A stretch of DNA of 64,000 nucleotides from Sodiomyces alkalinus F11 (lineage: Eukaryota > Ascomycota > Sordariomycetes > Glomerellales > Plectosphaerellaceae). A program made the translations under genes and the position numbers. The notes beneath the pieces were generated by a model. It was not told the DNA's origin, ran no database searches, and saw only the letters and a list, made by a program, of their open reading frames with translations. The stretch is taken from the NCBI RefSeq assembly GCF_003711515.1, contig NW_021167094.1:383002-447001 (forward strand), in the 5' to 3' direction. This document shows positions 45,185 through 56,756 of the stretch, piece after piece (within the stretch, counting starts at the first letter, position 1; each line of letters opens with the position of its first letter).

Positions 45185-47506
45185 TGCGATTTTCTTCTTT
45201 TTTCTTCTTCTTTTTGCCCAACGGGGCGAGGGCCCAAAGTGTCAATGACGGCATACCTGAGCTGGTTGCCGCTTCTTCCTTCTCGTGCTCCCAAACATGA
45301 CGACGTTCCGTTCCTGGAGATTTGTTCCCAATTAAAGAGCCTTGAATCCGTGTACCCAAATCAAAGCCTCCAATGTCGTGTTCGCGGCCCGTCGAAGCGG
45401 CTCTTCTGCACTGGACGAGACGAATTACAACCGAGGCAAAGACGCGAGTCCCGGCATGACGCTGATAACGACGACGATGACAATGTTGATGTTGATGACG
45501 ATGTAGTTGCAGTTCCGTATTGGACAGGCGAAAAGGTGAGTAAGGTAGTAGTTGTAGATTATGGGAATTAATCCGTAGAAAGGAACGAACGTGGCTTATG
45601 TCGTAGGTATTGAAGACTTTTGTTTCCTGGAAAAGGTGGGCTGACGAGCGACCGTTGAAAGAAGAAAGGAAATAGGAAGGATGGATTTGGATTTAGGGAC
45701 GGAAACGAAAACGCGAGTGAAAAGTGAATGACGAGATCAGGTTTTCCCATAGAGAGTTTTTTTGGGGGAAATGGGATTGGGAACGTGGAGGTAGGAGGAG
45801 TGTAGGGAATTTGGGAATACCAAGCGAATGACCGCGTTCAGTAAGGTAACCAGCTACCTATAGGTACCTCCTAGCTCGTCGGATTGGGTTGATTTTTGTT
45901 CGAGGTACTCCGTACCAGGTACTTACTCAATACTTTGTACCTCGCGGGTGGGTGTGCTGCATGAATCGCGGATGTCAGCTGGCAAAGTTCATATGAGCCC
46001 CACATCCAGCTCCCTCGTCTCGTTGATTTGCCGAAATCAGAGACACAGTAAGAAACAAACGATACCTCCACGTCGGACGCCTTGGAGTATGGATACCTAC
46101 CTGACTAAAACAGACGGGCCCCCCACACGAATGACAATTGGTGCTGAGCCACGTCACGTCGCTTTAGGAGATTTTAAGGGACTCGAGGGAAATCTAAGGG
46201 ATCGTACCCCTTCTATATTAATCCTCCTTTTTCCTTTTTTCTTTTTTTCTTCTTCCTTATTTAATTCTCCAACGTCAACGCTGACCTGGTCTGATTACAA
46301 CAATGATGTGGGGTGTGCCTTCTCACCATACTCAAGCTCTAGCGTCCAGTAGCTGCCTCGTCCCCTACAGTAGGTAGCCCTGCAGTAGCCCCCAAGGATA
46401 ACGCTGGTTTCTGTCCGGCTCACTACTTTACGTCATTGCCTCTAGCACCGAGAGCCAGTACGAAGTAGGTGTCCCATGTGCGGTAACATATTATACCATT
46501 TGGAGAACAAAAGGCTGCGAAGCTAGCCCATAGCACGAAAGTCTACGGAGTACAGAGTGCGGAGTACGGAGTACGGAGGGCGGATTGCCTTCAGGTAGGG
46601 GAGTGGATTGTTATTTTAAGCACAACTCGTGTGCCAGCACGTACCGAGCAATGGCTGCTACCAGAAAAAGAGACTTTCGTCAGGCGAAGGCTCGTGGTCG
46701 CCACACGGTTCCATGTACTAAATCTGTCCAGCAGCGAAAGCCAAGCCAGGTCAACCTCATGGTCTCGCCTGTCCCGTATCCAACACCATCCAACAAATAT
46801 GAATCAGCCGGTTGACCCCTGCCAATGCTGTCCAGTCCGTCACAGTGCCCGTGTCATCAATGCGCTTCGTACGAGGCCACGCCTTGACAATGGAACGGAA
46901 AAGTCGGAAAGAAGAAAAAGGACAACGCCGGGAGCTTCTTCGCCGCTTGCCAAACGAGATCCTCGCCGTTTTGAGATGAGAGGTAGCTGTTGCCCAATGA
47001 ACAACAAGTCCCGCCCATTGCTCTCCCTTGCCAGAGATGCCAAAAGGTGACCCGCTGCCAGAGAATGGCCCGACCCCGCGGGTCTTGTTGATTAACAATG
47101 ATTATATCTTTGTGGCTGTTTTGTTTGGTAAATGCGTGTCGCTGTAAATATGGGTCGAATTCTCGCCGAAAGCGAGACGAGAATCATTTTGGCATATACC
47201 CAGTCATCTTTTCCGGACCCGTCGTTCTGTTTCCGAGCAAAAGATTCGCTGAAGAGGGGTGTAAAAAAAATTATTACCAAGGTAGAGAAAGTACCGGAGA
47301 AGCAGTGGCCAAAGGTGGACGATGACCATGACCATGACAACAAATCGCGGGCCGATCAGGACCGAGGTAGAGAAAATGGAGGGGGAAGAGAAAGGAAAAC
47401 AAAAGAGAAAAAATGAGCAAAGAGCGGAAAAGAATGACGGCGGCTCTTGACGGTGACCCTCGCACCCGACACAAATCAAGGCCTGCTGTCCAGGCTACAC
47501 GAAGTG
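45185..47506. other. Spacer rich in TACGGAGTA elements
   Basis: About 2.3 kb without a supportable gene. TACTCCGTA at 45906-45914; TACGGAGTA at 46544-46552 and 46565-46573 within a 36-bp cluster of GGAGTA words (46544-46579). T/C-rich tract at 46228-46260. Confidence 0.5.
46544..46579 (+). repeat. Cluster of (TAC)GGAG(TAC) words
   Basis: Four imperfect tandem copies of a TACGGAG / TGCGGAG unit. Densest occurrence of the dispersed element in the window. Confidence 0.7.
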
Positions 47507-49719
47507 TCAAGTTGCGACACCGCCCGTGGTTGTTGTGTGTCGAAGTGGATCGCCGGAGGGAGGGTATTGGTGATGTTTTAAATCGGGCCCCGTTCGGTCT
47601 CGATCTCGTTCGCCCTCAGACTTCCCGGCTTCCTTGACGTCGCGTTCAGGGCCAACATCGTCCGGACCCGGATCATCAGAAAGAAGCATAGGGGGATCTT
47701 CTAGAGAGTAGTTATCGAAATCGTCCTCCGGAGGATGCGGGTATTCTTCGTCCGTGGTGTTGGACTGGCCAGCGCTGGTGGAATCCATGTTGTGCGAATG
47801 TGCATGTGCGGCGGAGTGCGAGTCTTGCGTCGACTTGGGCGGCGACTTGGGAGCCTTTTTAGCCTTCCTGCTCTTGGCCTTGGCCTTCTCCAACAATCGC
47901 TTCCTCTCCTCCTCCTGTCGTCGGACTTTCTGGTCCTTGAGCTCGTATTGCCGAATAAGCGCGTAGGGGGGGACGCCAAAAATTCTTTCGTATTCGCAGA
48001 ATTCACAAATCCAGACATCCTCCGGCCGCGGCGCATGATTAGTCAGTTTCTCGTATGCCTCCTGGCGCCGTCGCGCCGCCGCCATTTGGAGCTCTTTCTC
48101 CCCGCGGCGCCGATTTTTCTTCTTCTTTCCCGATGCCCTGGGATTCGGAAGCACCCTGCTGCTTCCACCGGACACTCCGGCCGGATCGACTCCCGTCTGC
48201 GTTGCCATCGATGCGTGCTTACTTTTGCTCATCCCCGCGTACCCAGAGAGCGATAGCAATGAGTGTACACCCGGGTCCGTACCAGGCCACTGCGTACCAG
48301 GGACTTGGGAATCGCATGTAAAGGTGAACTGGGCTGATGTCGGCCTTGGCTTGGCCGTGTGGGACGGGGGTTGATGCAGCAAACTGACGTTTTCCTGGCC
48401 AGCACTGCCCGACAACTTCTCGGCCTTGGCAATAGCGCTGGATATAATCCCTGAACTCTCGTCTTGGAGAACAAATATCAGGTTAGCAATAGAGCTATCG
48501 TATGCTTGGAGTGAGTGTGATGTGGAAGGATAAGCATGAATCTGCTGACGACGGCAAATGCCATGATAGTGCCCTTTGCTGCATGAAGAAAAGGAGGACA
48601 AGGAAAAAGAACAGAAAAAGACGAGGAGAAAGAAAGGAAAAACAAAAGCAAACGCAAAAGCAAAAGCAAAAGCAAAAGAAAGCGGCACGGAAATGAAAAG
48701 AAAACCTTTATGCAAGGGAAACATCGTGGAGCAGGCCCGTTGCTGTCTGCACGAATACTCCTGCTGCGAATGGCTTCTGGAAAGGAAAAGCAGAAAAGGC
48801 TACGACTCGCATCACACCAAGTGATCGTCACAGTAACAGAAATACCCGGCATGGTATGTTCAAAAGAGCAGACAGAAGACGGCAAGCAGAAAGCAATAAC
48901 GACTTGTGGGGACTTACTTGGGCTACCCGGCCACTGAGGAGGCCGGGGCTTGACTCCTCGCCCGACCCAGCTGTTGGCAGCGTCGGACAGAGCTCTCAAG
49001 GGGCTCCGCCCGTTCCTGGACCGGCCGAACCTCCCTCTTCCCGGTCCAGAAATGCCCTGGCTGTTCGAAACGAAGGTACCCGTTCCATAATAGGAAGGGG
49101 AGGCCATGCCGGACAAGTCAGCATCGTTCGAGGGAGGAGTGCTCCCCGATACGCCAATAGAGTTACCCTCTGCCAGGGAGTGAGTGCCATTTAAGGACGA
49201 GTCGCCCGCCGTCGGTATCTTGCGCTTCTTCTTGTTATTCGTGTTCTCGAACGAGTCGTAGCCATCGGCCGACGACGCTGTAGAAGGTGGCGGCTGCGGC
49301 GTGTGGTTCTTGGATTGACCGGGTTTGGGACCTTGGCCAGTGGCGGCGGCAGAGGCAGAGGCAGAGGCAGAGGCAGAGGCGGCGGCTCGGTTCAGGATCT
49401 CGGGATGTGATCGGCGCACAACCTTGCTGTTGGAAAATCGTTTCGACTCATCCTCGTCGCTCTCTCCGCCCTCCGCGCTGCCCCCGGGACCATCCTCGTA
49501 TCCGGAGTCTCGAACCACTGTATAATTCTTGCCCAACGTCGGCGAAGGCTCCTCGCGAATGACTCCAGGATACAGAAATAACGGGCTCGAGTTCTGATTT
49601 GAAGGCGGGTACTCGATCGAATCCGCAGCCTCGGGGGACAGTCGTTCTCGGAGCCTCCGCTTGGGTAACGGTCGGATGGGGCGGTGCTGGAACAGTGAAG
49701 ACAGGGCTTCCGGTGACAT
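47507..49719 (-). CDS. Hypothetical fungal protein with C-x2-C motif and basic coiled region
   Basis: Proposed exons 48918-49719 and 47507-48504 (minus strand, 599 aa). Donor GTAAGT at 48917; acceptor TCCAAG ending at 48505 keeps the helix YDSSIANLIFVLQDESSGIISSAIAKAEKL, which looks coding. A later acceptor at 48463 is also in phase. Recognisable pieces: (SA)n run after NRAA, basic KKKKNRRRGEKELQMAAARRRQEAYEKL, a conserved-looking EDVWICEFCEYERIFG (single C-x2-C, about residue 432), and a Lys/Arg-rich coiled stretch that ends in an acidic tail. No known domain is matched. The 413-nt intron is long for a fungus, so a small missed exon is possible. Likely nuclear, function unknown. Confidence 0.65.
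48643..48684 (+). repeat. (AAAGCA)n hexanucleotide repeat in intron
   Basis: About six copies of an AAAGCA-type unit inside the proposed intron of the C-x2-C protein gene. Confidence 0.8.
49344..49385 (+). repeat. (GAGGCA)n hexanucleotide repeat, coding on minus strand
   Basis: About six copies, encoding SASASASASA on the minus strand in the C-x2-C protein. Confidence 0.85.
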
Positions 49720-51825
49720 ACTTCTATCGTGTTCAGGACCTAATGTTGGATGAAAAAAGAAGAAAAAAATCAGCGAGTGAGCTTACGGGCGTACTACAAG
49801 GCTGACCAAGAGGGCAACGCCATCCCTTAGTCCTAGCTATTACCCTACTTTGAAATGTAGGGTAGTGGCTAAGCCTGTAGGGAGAGCAGCAACCAACGAG
49901 AAGCAAGGGACTGCTCGGAGAAGACACGTCGGCAGGAAGAGGGTCGTACCCATCATCTTCTTCCGAATGATTTCAGTGGTATCGCCAAGTCTATCCACTC
50001 CCCACCAAGCTCGAACAGGGCCAAACGAAGGAAGGAGAAACGAAGTCTCCCTTTGCAAAACAAAGTTGACGTATCCGAAATGAGGCAGAGATATACCGTC
50101 CTGAAGTTCGAGGGCACGAGGAGACGAAAATATATCGATGGCTTCGCTGAGGTGACGAGATGATCCAGACTGGCGAGCAGTTAGCAGCCGGTTACCAAGT
50201 AAAAAGAAGCTCCGAGTCCGACTGTGATCCCCAGGCCGCTCCGCTGGATATGCATCTCTGTATTCCAATCGAAGGGGAGCAGGGTAAGGTGCAGGTCACA
50301 AATCCCACGACCCCTGCGGACATCGTAGGTAGGAAGAGGCCAGGATGGCTCATAGACCACGGCATGGTTGGGCAGCCAGAATGGAGGAGAAGGCGAACGC
50401 CCAGCATACCTTTTTGTTCGAGATGAGTACATCCAGATGGGTAGAAAAGCTAACAAACAGATGTATTGGCGGCCAAAAGAGCAAGAACCACAAGCAAGAC
50501 GTCCTGTTCGTGTTGCGGGATGATGTTTAGACCTTTGATTGCTAATGACAGCGGAACAATTCCATGACAATATGCTTGAATGTGCGATTAGGGGGCGGCA
50601 AGGGTCACCGGTCCGTATTATCTAAGCTCCGGGAGGGAGAGGGGCTACAGTCATTTTAGGACTCTTTAAAGAGATAGGGGAGGCAAACGAGTCTCAATTG
50701 ATTGCATTTACTGCTTTGATAAATTGAATAATTGGATACGTGCACTCATTGAGTCATAACGGCTCAATTGACTTCGAGATGGTGTCTTTCTTCTCTCTTC
50801 GTGGACCAACTTCATTAACCCTTGACATCACATCACCGCAATGTTACCCAGTGTAGATCAAAGGCTTCCCAAGCAGGCCATCTTGGGAAAGAATTCATAC
50901 AAATAAGGCACACACATAAGCGTTATGATGAAGTTCCTTTCAAGAGTCGAACGTTAAATCAAGCTACCCCGCCGAGGTACTACCTCCAAAACAAATGCAG
51001 ATGGCTCTCGAAGCGGTACGGAAGAGCTCAGCTGGCTGTGAGCGAGTTAATACCGTCTTTTCTCCAATGAGTGTGCTTGACAAGTCTCTAGTACAGACTA
51101 TGCACAAAACTAAGGTACCTGTACCTGTAGTTTACTCGAACCTGGCCTACATTGTCGACGGAGTACTCCGAACCAACGATACCAGCCCCGCAGAATACCT
51201 GCTGAATGCATGTACGAAGTACATATTCGCGGACTGTGCGGAGCTAAGTACTTCGTGGTTAATGGTACGTACATTGCCATTATAGCTTGTACCTCTTAAC
51301 CAGGAATGGCGATTGATGGTGGGCGCGGACTCGTCTGCCACAAAGCAGCGACCAAAGGAGCTGGAACCTCCCCAAGACCCGGCCCTGTCGAATCCCTCCG
51401 CAACTTTCTCCCACGAACCGCCTCTACTCTTTGCTCCTCACACCATTCTTCGGCCTTGCGCATTACCTTGCGGTATGCCCTATTATTTCTTCACCTCAAT
51501 GTCAGGCATGCGAACAGCTCACTCCCGTTTACGACTTTCTCGGAACACGCGAGCCCTTCTTTCAATCTAGCTTGCCCCAGTCGCACGGCAATTCTTCCAC
51601 CCTCACCACCCTCACCACCCTCACAACCCTCACAACCCTCACAACTGCCCACAAACACCAGACAAGGTTGGCTTCTCCTATTCATGTTTCCTGCCACGTT
51701 GGGGTCTTGTGATTACCTGAGTGGCCGGTTTTCTCTTTCGTTTTCTAACCTCCACGCTCCTGTCTTCTTGTTCAGGCCCTCCTACCTCCCACGCATCTGC
51801 GACTCGATTTCCTCAATCTGCCTCC
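49720..51825. other. Divergent promoter region
   Basis: About 2.1 kb between two divergent genes; no gene seen. Contains the perfect 12-bp palindrome CGGAGTACTCCG at 51159-51170 and a 9-bp repeat of CTCACCACC/CTCACAACC type at about 51600-51647 in the presumed leader of the PHD gene. A possible leader intron ends at TTCAG near 51776. Confidence 0.5.
51600..51647 (+). repeat. CTCAC(C/A)ACC nonanucleotide tandem repeat
   Basis: Five copies of a 9-bp unit, the first three ending CACCACC and the rest CACAACC; located in the presumed 5' leader of the Cti6-like gene. Confidence 0.8.
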
Positions 51826-54211
51826 ATGGCACCCTCGTCTCCTCGGCGTTCCTCCAGGGCACGAGGAAACACCATAACCCAATCTCAGCCTTCTTCCTCT
51901 TCTACCTCGAGCATCTCAGGCCGAGCGGATAGGAACACGAGGTCGGTGCACAAGAACACCTCATCCAAGTCGACACCGACCGCTTCGCTTTCTTCCGAGC
52001 CTCTTGAAGATCTTGAAGAGACTGTCCTCACCCGCCGCCGGACGCGAGGACAAGAAGAGATGCGCGACAAAGTAATAAGAGTCGACCCTTACGAAATGAC
52101 AAATGACGGAGACGAGATACAGGAGGACGATGAGTCGGTCCGCTGCGTCTGCGGTTTCGACGAATACCCCGGCCCCCCGCCATTCGACGAGGATACAACG
52201 CATGGGAAGCACAACCCGGAGGCGGATTTTTTTGCCAGCATTGAGCTCTCAGACGAAGTGTCTGGGCTTTTTGTGCAATGCGACATTTGCAAAGTCTGGC
52301 AGCACGGCGCCTGCGTCGGCATTTTCACCGAGGAGAGCTCGCCTGATGAATACTTTTGCGAGAAGTGTCGAAAGGACCTACACAAGATCCACACTGCAAA
52401 CAATGGGTACGTTTGCTCTTCTTTGCCTTGCTTTATTTTTATTTGGCTTTGTTTTCAAAAAAAAAAAAAAATGTTTCGTTGTCTGTTTTGTCTGGGTTTG
52501 TCCAAACGTTGCCGTCTCCATCCGTGTGGGCGACCCAATGACCGTAGAAAACGGGCGGCGACATCGTCTTTCTATGCTTCTGCTTCGGGACGTCTTCCCT
52601 GTTTCCCTGATTCCTTGATCCAAATTCTTACGATGGCCTTTCTTGATCAGACAACGCTACTCCAATTATCTTCCCCTCGGCCGCCCATCGCGTACGACTT
52701 CTCGAGCCACCTCCAAGGACAGTGTTCGGTCACCCAAAGAAGCGTCAACCAAGAGCGGGCGTGCCTCTTCCGCCACGCAAACCTCGAAACGGCGATCGAC
52801 AATGAATAGCCGGGACGCGGCATACGATGAAGACGACCAATTGCGACGTGCAATTGAAGCTAGCAAAGAGGATGCCCCCCTCGAGCCGACAGACGCGGCT
52901 TCAAGGAGACCGAAGCGCGGCCGTAGCGATAGTGAAGAGTGAGTGGGCTGCAGCAACCCTGCCCATTCGTTGTATACGCCGCCACTGATCCTGTTTTGTT
53001 GCAGAAATCAAACAAACCTAAAACGACAACGGACGACCTCCTCGGCCTCACCTCCTCCGGAAAAGTCGGTGGCAGTTGAAGACGGGTCTGAGGATGAAGA
53101 AGTCGACCGAATCGGCACCGGATCCAAGAAGTCACGCAACGGTCGTGATCCGAAACAAAAGTCGGAACGCGAAGACCGAGAGCGACAGCGTACCGAGAGC
53201 ACTACCAAGAAGAAAGGCCGGTCGGACCGGAGGCAAGCTGAGGGTGTGCCCGACAGCGTTCCTGTTAAGGACTCCAAGAAGACTCCTTCGGGCGCAGATT
53301 CCGAGCCTTCTGAAGAATTGTCTTTAGTTGCGCCTCGGCCAGCAGCGAAAGCGAGCACAGATCCTCCGCAACCAATTCCTACCTCTGCTCCCTCTACCAC
53401 TGAAGACGATCCTCCTACGACTGCGACTGCGACTGCGACTGCGACTGCGACTGCGACTACGACTGCGTCTGCCACTGCCACTGCCACTGCCACTGCCACC
53501 TCGCCACAACTACAACCACCACCTCCCCCTCCTCCTCCTCCTCCCCCCCCTGCCCCTTCTGCTTCTGCTCCTCCTGCTCCTCCCGCAGACCCCGTACCAT
53601 CCCCTGTGCCGACACCAGAACCAACTCCCACCATTCCGCCCAGCACGGGAGGCACCCATAAGAAGTCAAGCCGAAATCTGAAGCGTGGCAAAGGCCGGAA
53701 CCAATACACTCGTGACCGCGAGGACATGGATCATCCTCAATCGCCTGCGAGGTCCATGTCGAGGGATACGACTCGGCCGGCCGATGACCATCAGCCCAGC
53801 GGACACTCCAAAACGTCGTCGGCGGCGGAGCACAGTAAGCACGGCGGGAAGGGCAAGGGAGGGGTACACGGCAAAATGTCCATGACCGACATGAAGCGAC
53901 GTGTGGCGGCTTTCCTCGACTTCATCTCCAAGACGCAAATTGAAATGGCGGGCGAGTCGACGTCCGGGTCAAGAGGGACCCCGAACAGCTCGGAACAACC
54001 GAGCCCACGCGATCCTGAACCGAGCGGGCCGAGTGTGGACACCGACGTCAACGGGAAGCCTGAAGAAGGGACCAAAGACGCGGTCAAGGGAGTGTCCACA
54101 GACGACGCAGCACCCCCCAAATCGACAAAGTTCCAGGACCTTAGCTGTGTGGAGATGATGGATGCCCTGACTCGGGATTTGTTGAAATGGCAGAAACATT
54201 ATGCAAGCTAG
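51826..54211 (+). CDS. cti6: PHD-finger protein, Cti6-like (Rpd3L histone deacetylase complex)
   Basis: Exons 51826-52406, 52651-52938, 53005-54211 (691 aa). One C4HC3 PHD finger with all eight ligands: C107, C109, C152, C155, H160, C163, C178, C181, in VRCVCGFDEY, VQCDICKVWQHGACVG and EYFCEKC. The long first loop (42 residues between C109 and C152) and the following CRKDLHK...GQRYSNYLPL match fungal Cti6 proteins, which read histone methyl-lysine within the Rpd3L deacetylase complex. After the finger: Ser/Arg-rich region, acidic/basic nuclear segment, TA/TATS dipeptide runs from ACTGCG and CCACTG repeats, a Pro run, and a C-terminal helix MTDMKRRVAAFLDFISKTQIE plus VEMMDALTRDLLKWQ that is probably the complex-binding end. 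Upstream in-frame ATG at 51721 lies in leader sequence; MAPSSPRRSSRARG is the likelier start. Confidence 0.87.
53420..53500 (+). repeat. (ACTGCG)n and (CCACTG)n hexanucleotide repeats, coding
   Basis: Two adjacent hexanucleotide arrays, about seven and five copies, encoding alternating Thr/Ala in the Cti6-like protein; a Pro-rich CCT-type stretch follows to about 53560. Confidence 0.88.
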
Positions 54212-54679
54212 ACGGCAGGGGCGTTGGATGGCTTTTAATGTATGATAGGGGGCGAACAGGGCTTCATTGGAGGTTTATGGAACAGGCATGGGATGGGAAT
54301 TTTGTTTCTTCTCTTGATTTCTTTGTCATGGCGTTATGCTTCAAGGCTTTTTTTCCTTCTCGGATGCTTTTCTGCCTCACTAGATGGATCTATGACAAGT
54401 AGGTCGAGTCGTTGCCACGGATAGGCTTGCAGAACATGTGGGATTTTCTTATGTGTCATTCAAACTTTGAAGACATGGGTATCTTCTTTTTATTTTAAAA
54501 AAAGAAGAAGGATTGCGATATTCAGAGATGTGTATATCAGTCGGAGATAGTCGGCACGATGACACTGCCTTCTACTATAGCGTACAGCTTCCAGCTTCAT
54601 GGCGACTCGAGTACAAGTACAGAGAATGGTATATGTATACATGTATGCCATTTCAGAACAACAATTCATTCCTCCCACA
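54212..54679. other. Convergent spacer between cti6 and mtg1
   Basis: 468 bp, no gene seen. Confidence 0.5.
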
Positions 54680-55846
54680 TCAACCAGCTTTTTGCTTTTT
54701 CTGCGACCTCTCCTTCCTCAATTCCTTTTCTCGTTTCCTGGCCTGGCTAAGGCTGACGGCGCCGCCACTCTCCCGGGCCTGCTCCCTCTCACGGAAGGTC
54801 TCGTCGCTGACATCGTCGAGGACGAACTTGCCAAGGTTGCCCATCCGCCACTGTTGGACAGCCCAGGTAGCGGCGGCGTCCTCGTCGACGACGCCGCCAG
54901 CCTTGAGCTTCCCCGTGCGGCGCGCGACGCCGGCGAGCAGGTCGGCGATGTCGTTGGTGGGGTCGCAGAAGCGGGCGTACAGGGCCGGGTCGACGAGATT
55001 CATGCGGTAGAGGAGGTAGTCGGCCAGGATGTGGGTGGGGATGTGTTCGTCCTTGACGGAGCCGACGAGGGCGAGCTTGACCATGTCCTCGGCGCGCTCG
55101 ACGTACGGCATGAAGACGCCCGGGGTGTCGAGGACGAAAACGCCTTCGCCGAGGGAGTCGTCTCGGTTTCCGGCTTCGGGGTCGTTGGGGTGGTTGGGGC
55201 CGTTGGGGTGGTTGGGGTCGCGACGACGGCGGGGGCCGCGGCCGTCGAGGATGCGGACGGGGGTGGAGAGTTTGCGGGTGATCCCCGGCTGGGCGCCGAC
55301 GCGGGCGACGGAGGTCTTGGAGCGGGCGTTGTGCATGCCGTGGGATCGCAGGCGGTTGAGGAGGGTGCTCTTGCCTACGTTGGGCATGCCGACGACGAGG
55401 GCTCGGAGGCCGGTCAGCGAGTCGGCTGTGCGGGCGACGGAGCGGATCTCGGAGAGGAGGGCCCTCGTGGTTTCGGGTTTATCTTTGCGCCAGAAAACGG
55501 CCGGATGGCGGTGGCCGGTTATGACGCCGGAGGGAGAAGAGAAGTCATTGGAGGCGTGGAGGCGGCGCAGGGCGCGATCGGCGGCGGGGGTATCGGTGCC
55601 GAGGTCGGAATGGGTGTAGACGACTATGCGATGGCGGCCGGCGATGGCGCGGTCGAGGTGGTGGTTCCAGCTCGTCAGTGGTACGCGGTAGTCGCGGCAC
55701 TCGACGACGAGGCCAACGTTGGAGAGGCGCTTGGAGATTTCGCGTAATCCGGCATGGTGGTGGCCGAGATAGTAGGACCGGGGGATGGATTCGGAGAGAG
55801 GAAAGGTGAGACGTGGGAAGAAGTGGGCGGCGGCGGCGCCTGTCAT
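54680..55846 (-). CDS. mtg1: Mitochondrial ribosome-assembly GTPase Mtg1
   Basis: Single-exon gene, 388 aa. Circularly permuted GTPase of the YlqF/RbgA/MTG1 group: the G4 region comes first (IVVYTHSDLG, about 74-83), then the P-loop VVGMPNVGKSTLLNRLRSHG (G153 to T161 core), G2 in GAQPGITRKL and G3 in VFVLDTPGVFMPY. The N-terminal HHAGLREISKRLSNVGLVVECRDYRVPLT is the family's signature helix-strand pair. It helps assemble the large mitoribosomal subunit on the matrix side of the inner membrane. The canonical N-K-x-D of G4 is T-H-S-D here, which could affect guanine specificity. A Pro/Asn-rich insert from 15-18-nt repeats (HPNGPNHPNDP) lies between G2 and G3. Divergent from the Bor1-type gene. 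Confidence 0.92.
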   Translation of the reverse strand: MTGAAAAHFFPRLTFPLSESIPRSYYLGHHHAGLREISKRLSNVGLVVECRDYRVPLTSWNHHLDRAIAGRHRIVVYTHSDLGTDTPAADRALRRLHASNDFSSPSGVITGHRHPAVFWRKDKPETTRALLSEIRSVARTADSLTGLRALVVGMPNVGKSTLLNRLRSHGMHNARSKTSVARVGAQPGITRKLSTPVRILDGRGPRRRRDPNHPNGPNHPNDPEAGNRDDSLGEGVFVLDTPGVFMPYVERAEDMVKLALVGSVKDEHIPTHILADYLLYRMNLVDPALYARFCDPTNDIADLLAGVARRTGKLKAGGVVDEDAAATWAVQQWRMGNLGKFVLDDVSDETFREREQARESGGAVSLSQARKREKELRKERSQKKQKAG

Positions 55847-56756
55847 GATGGTTCAAGGCAACAATAGGTCACCAGATGTAAGTATCATGCTACCTTGGAT
55901 CTTCTTCCATTGTTTCTATGTGGATGGGCTTGCCAGGAAGGAGATTGGCCGGCAGGCTGTGATGATGCTCGGGGATGTGTGGTTGTACACATGAGGGAGT
56001 GGTGTTGTGTGGGTTTTGAAAGAAATGTTCAGTTCTCACAGGCACGCGGCGGCGACGCGGTATAGGAAGAAATTGACTGGTCCTGATTGGTTTCTCAGAT
56101 CGATTCTTATCAGCTGTGCCGATAAGAAGTGAAGATGACGTCAGGCATTGGAAGCGGTACGTACCTATCAAGATGAGGTAGCTGTTGCACGAATAAGGCA
56201 CGCATACACCGAAGTATCCCGTACCTGGTACCGGACGTGCATTTTATCCAATTAATAGCAAGGGAATTGGGCTTGCGGTTCGGTTAGAGGAATAACAAAC
56301 ACCCCCAGAATACAATATTCTGCTTTATTCCATCTAGACCCTTATTTTCGACGATGAAAACAAGGGTTTTACGCAGACAGGCCGTTTATGGTGGAGCCAG
56401 CGGTCCACATTCTAGAACCTCGTAGCGGCCCCGGCCCCGGGCTGTCTCCACTTCATTTTTTTCTACACTCTCACCGTCGTCACCGTCTGAGAACTTTGCC
56501 CCCCCGATTCCCATCCCAATAACACCAACCATCCCAGCTTCTACACGTACTTTATATAATGTTTCTCTTAATTTCCAGGTACCTGTAATCTGATATCGTC
56601 GACGTTAAAGTCACAGAATATTATCCTTAACCGTGGCTACTCGTACAACAGTCCAAAAAGTCATCATGTCGTCGCTTGTCGCCAAATCCGTATCACACAA
56701 AGCTTCATAAGGGAGAAAGAAGACTCCTCTGGGACACTCGCTCGACTGGTTTTAAT
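55847..56756. other. Divergent promoter region of mtg1 and the SLC4 transporter
   Basis: 910 bp, no gene seen; GGTACC words at 56160 and 56224-56236. Confidence 0.5.

Noticed and set aside
46631..47050. 139-codon frame in the 45-47 kb spacer
   Set aside because: Composition like random sequence and no domain; not supported as a gene.
49840..50268. 142-codon minus-strand frame upstream of the C-x2-C protein
   Set aside because: No conservation signs; probably promoter or leader DNA.
52407..52650. Reading the Cti6-like frame straight through the first intron
   Set aside because: The continuation crosses an A-run and loses the conserved GQRYSNYLP segment; GTACGT donor and ATCAG acceptor restore it.
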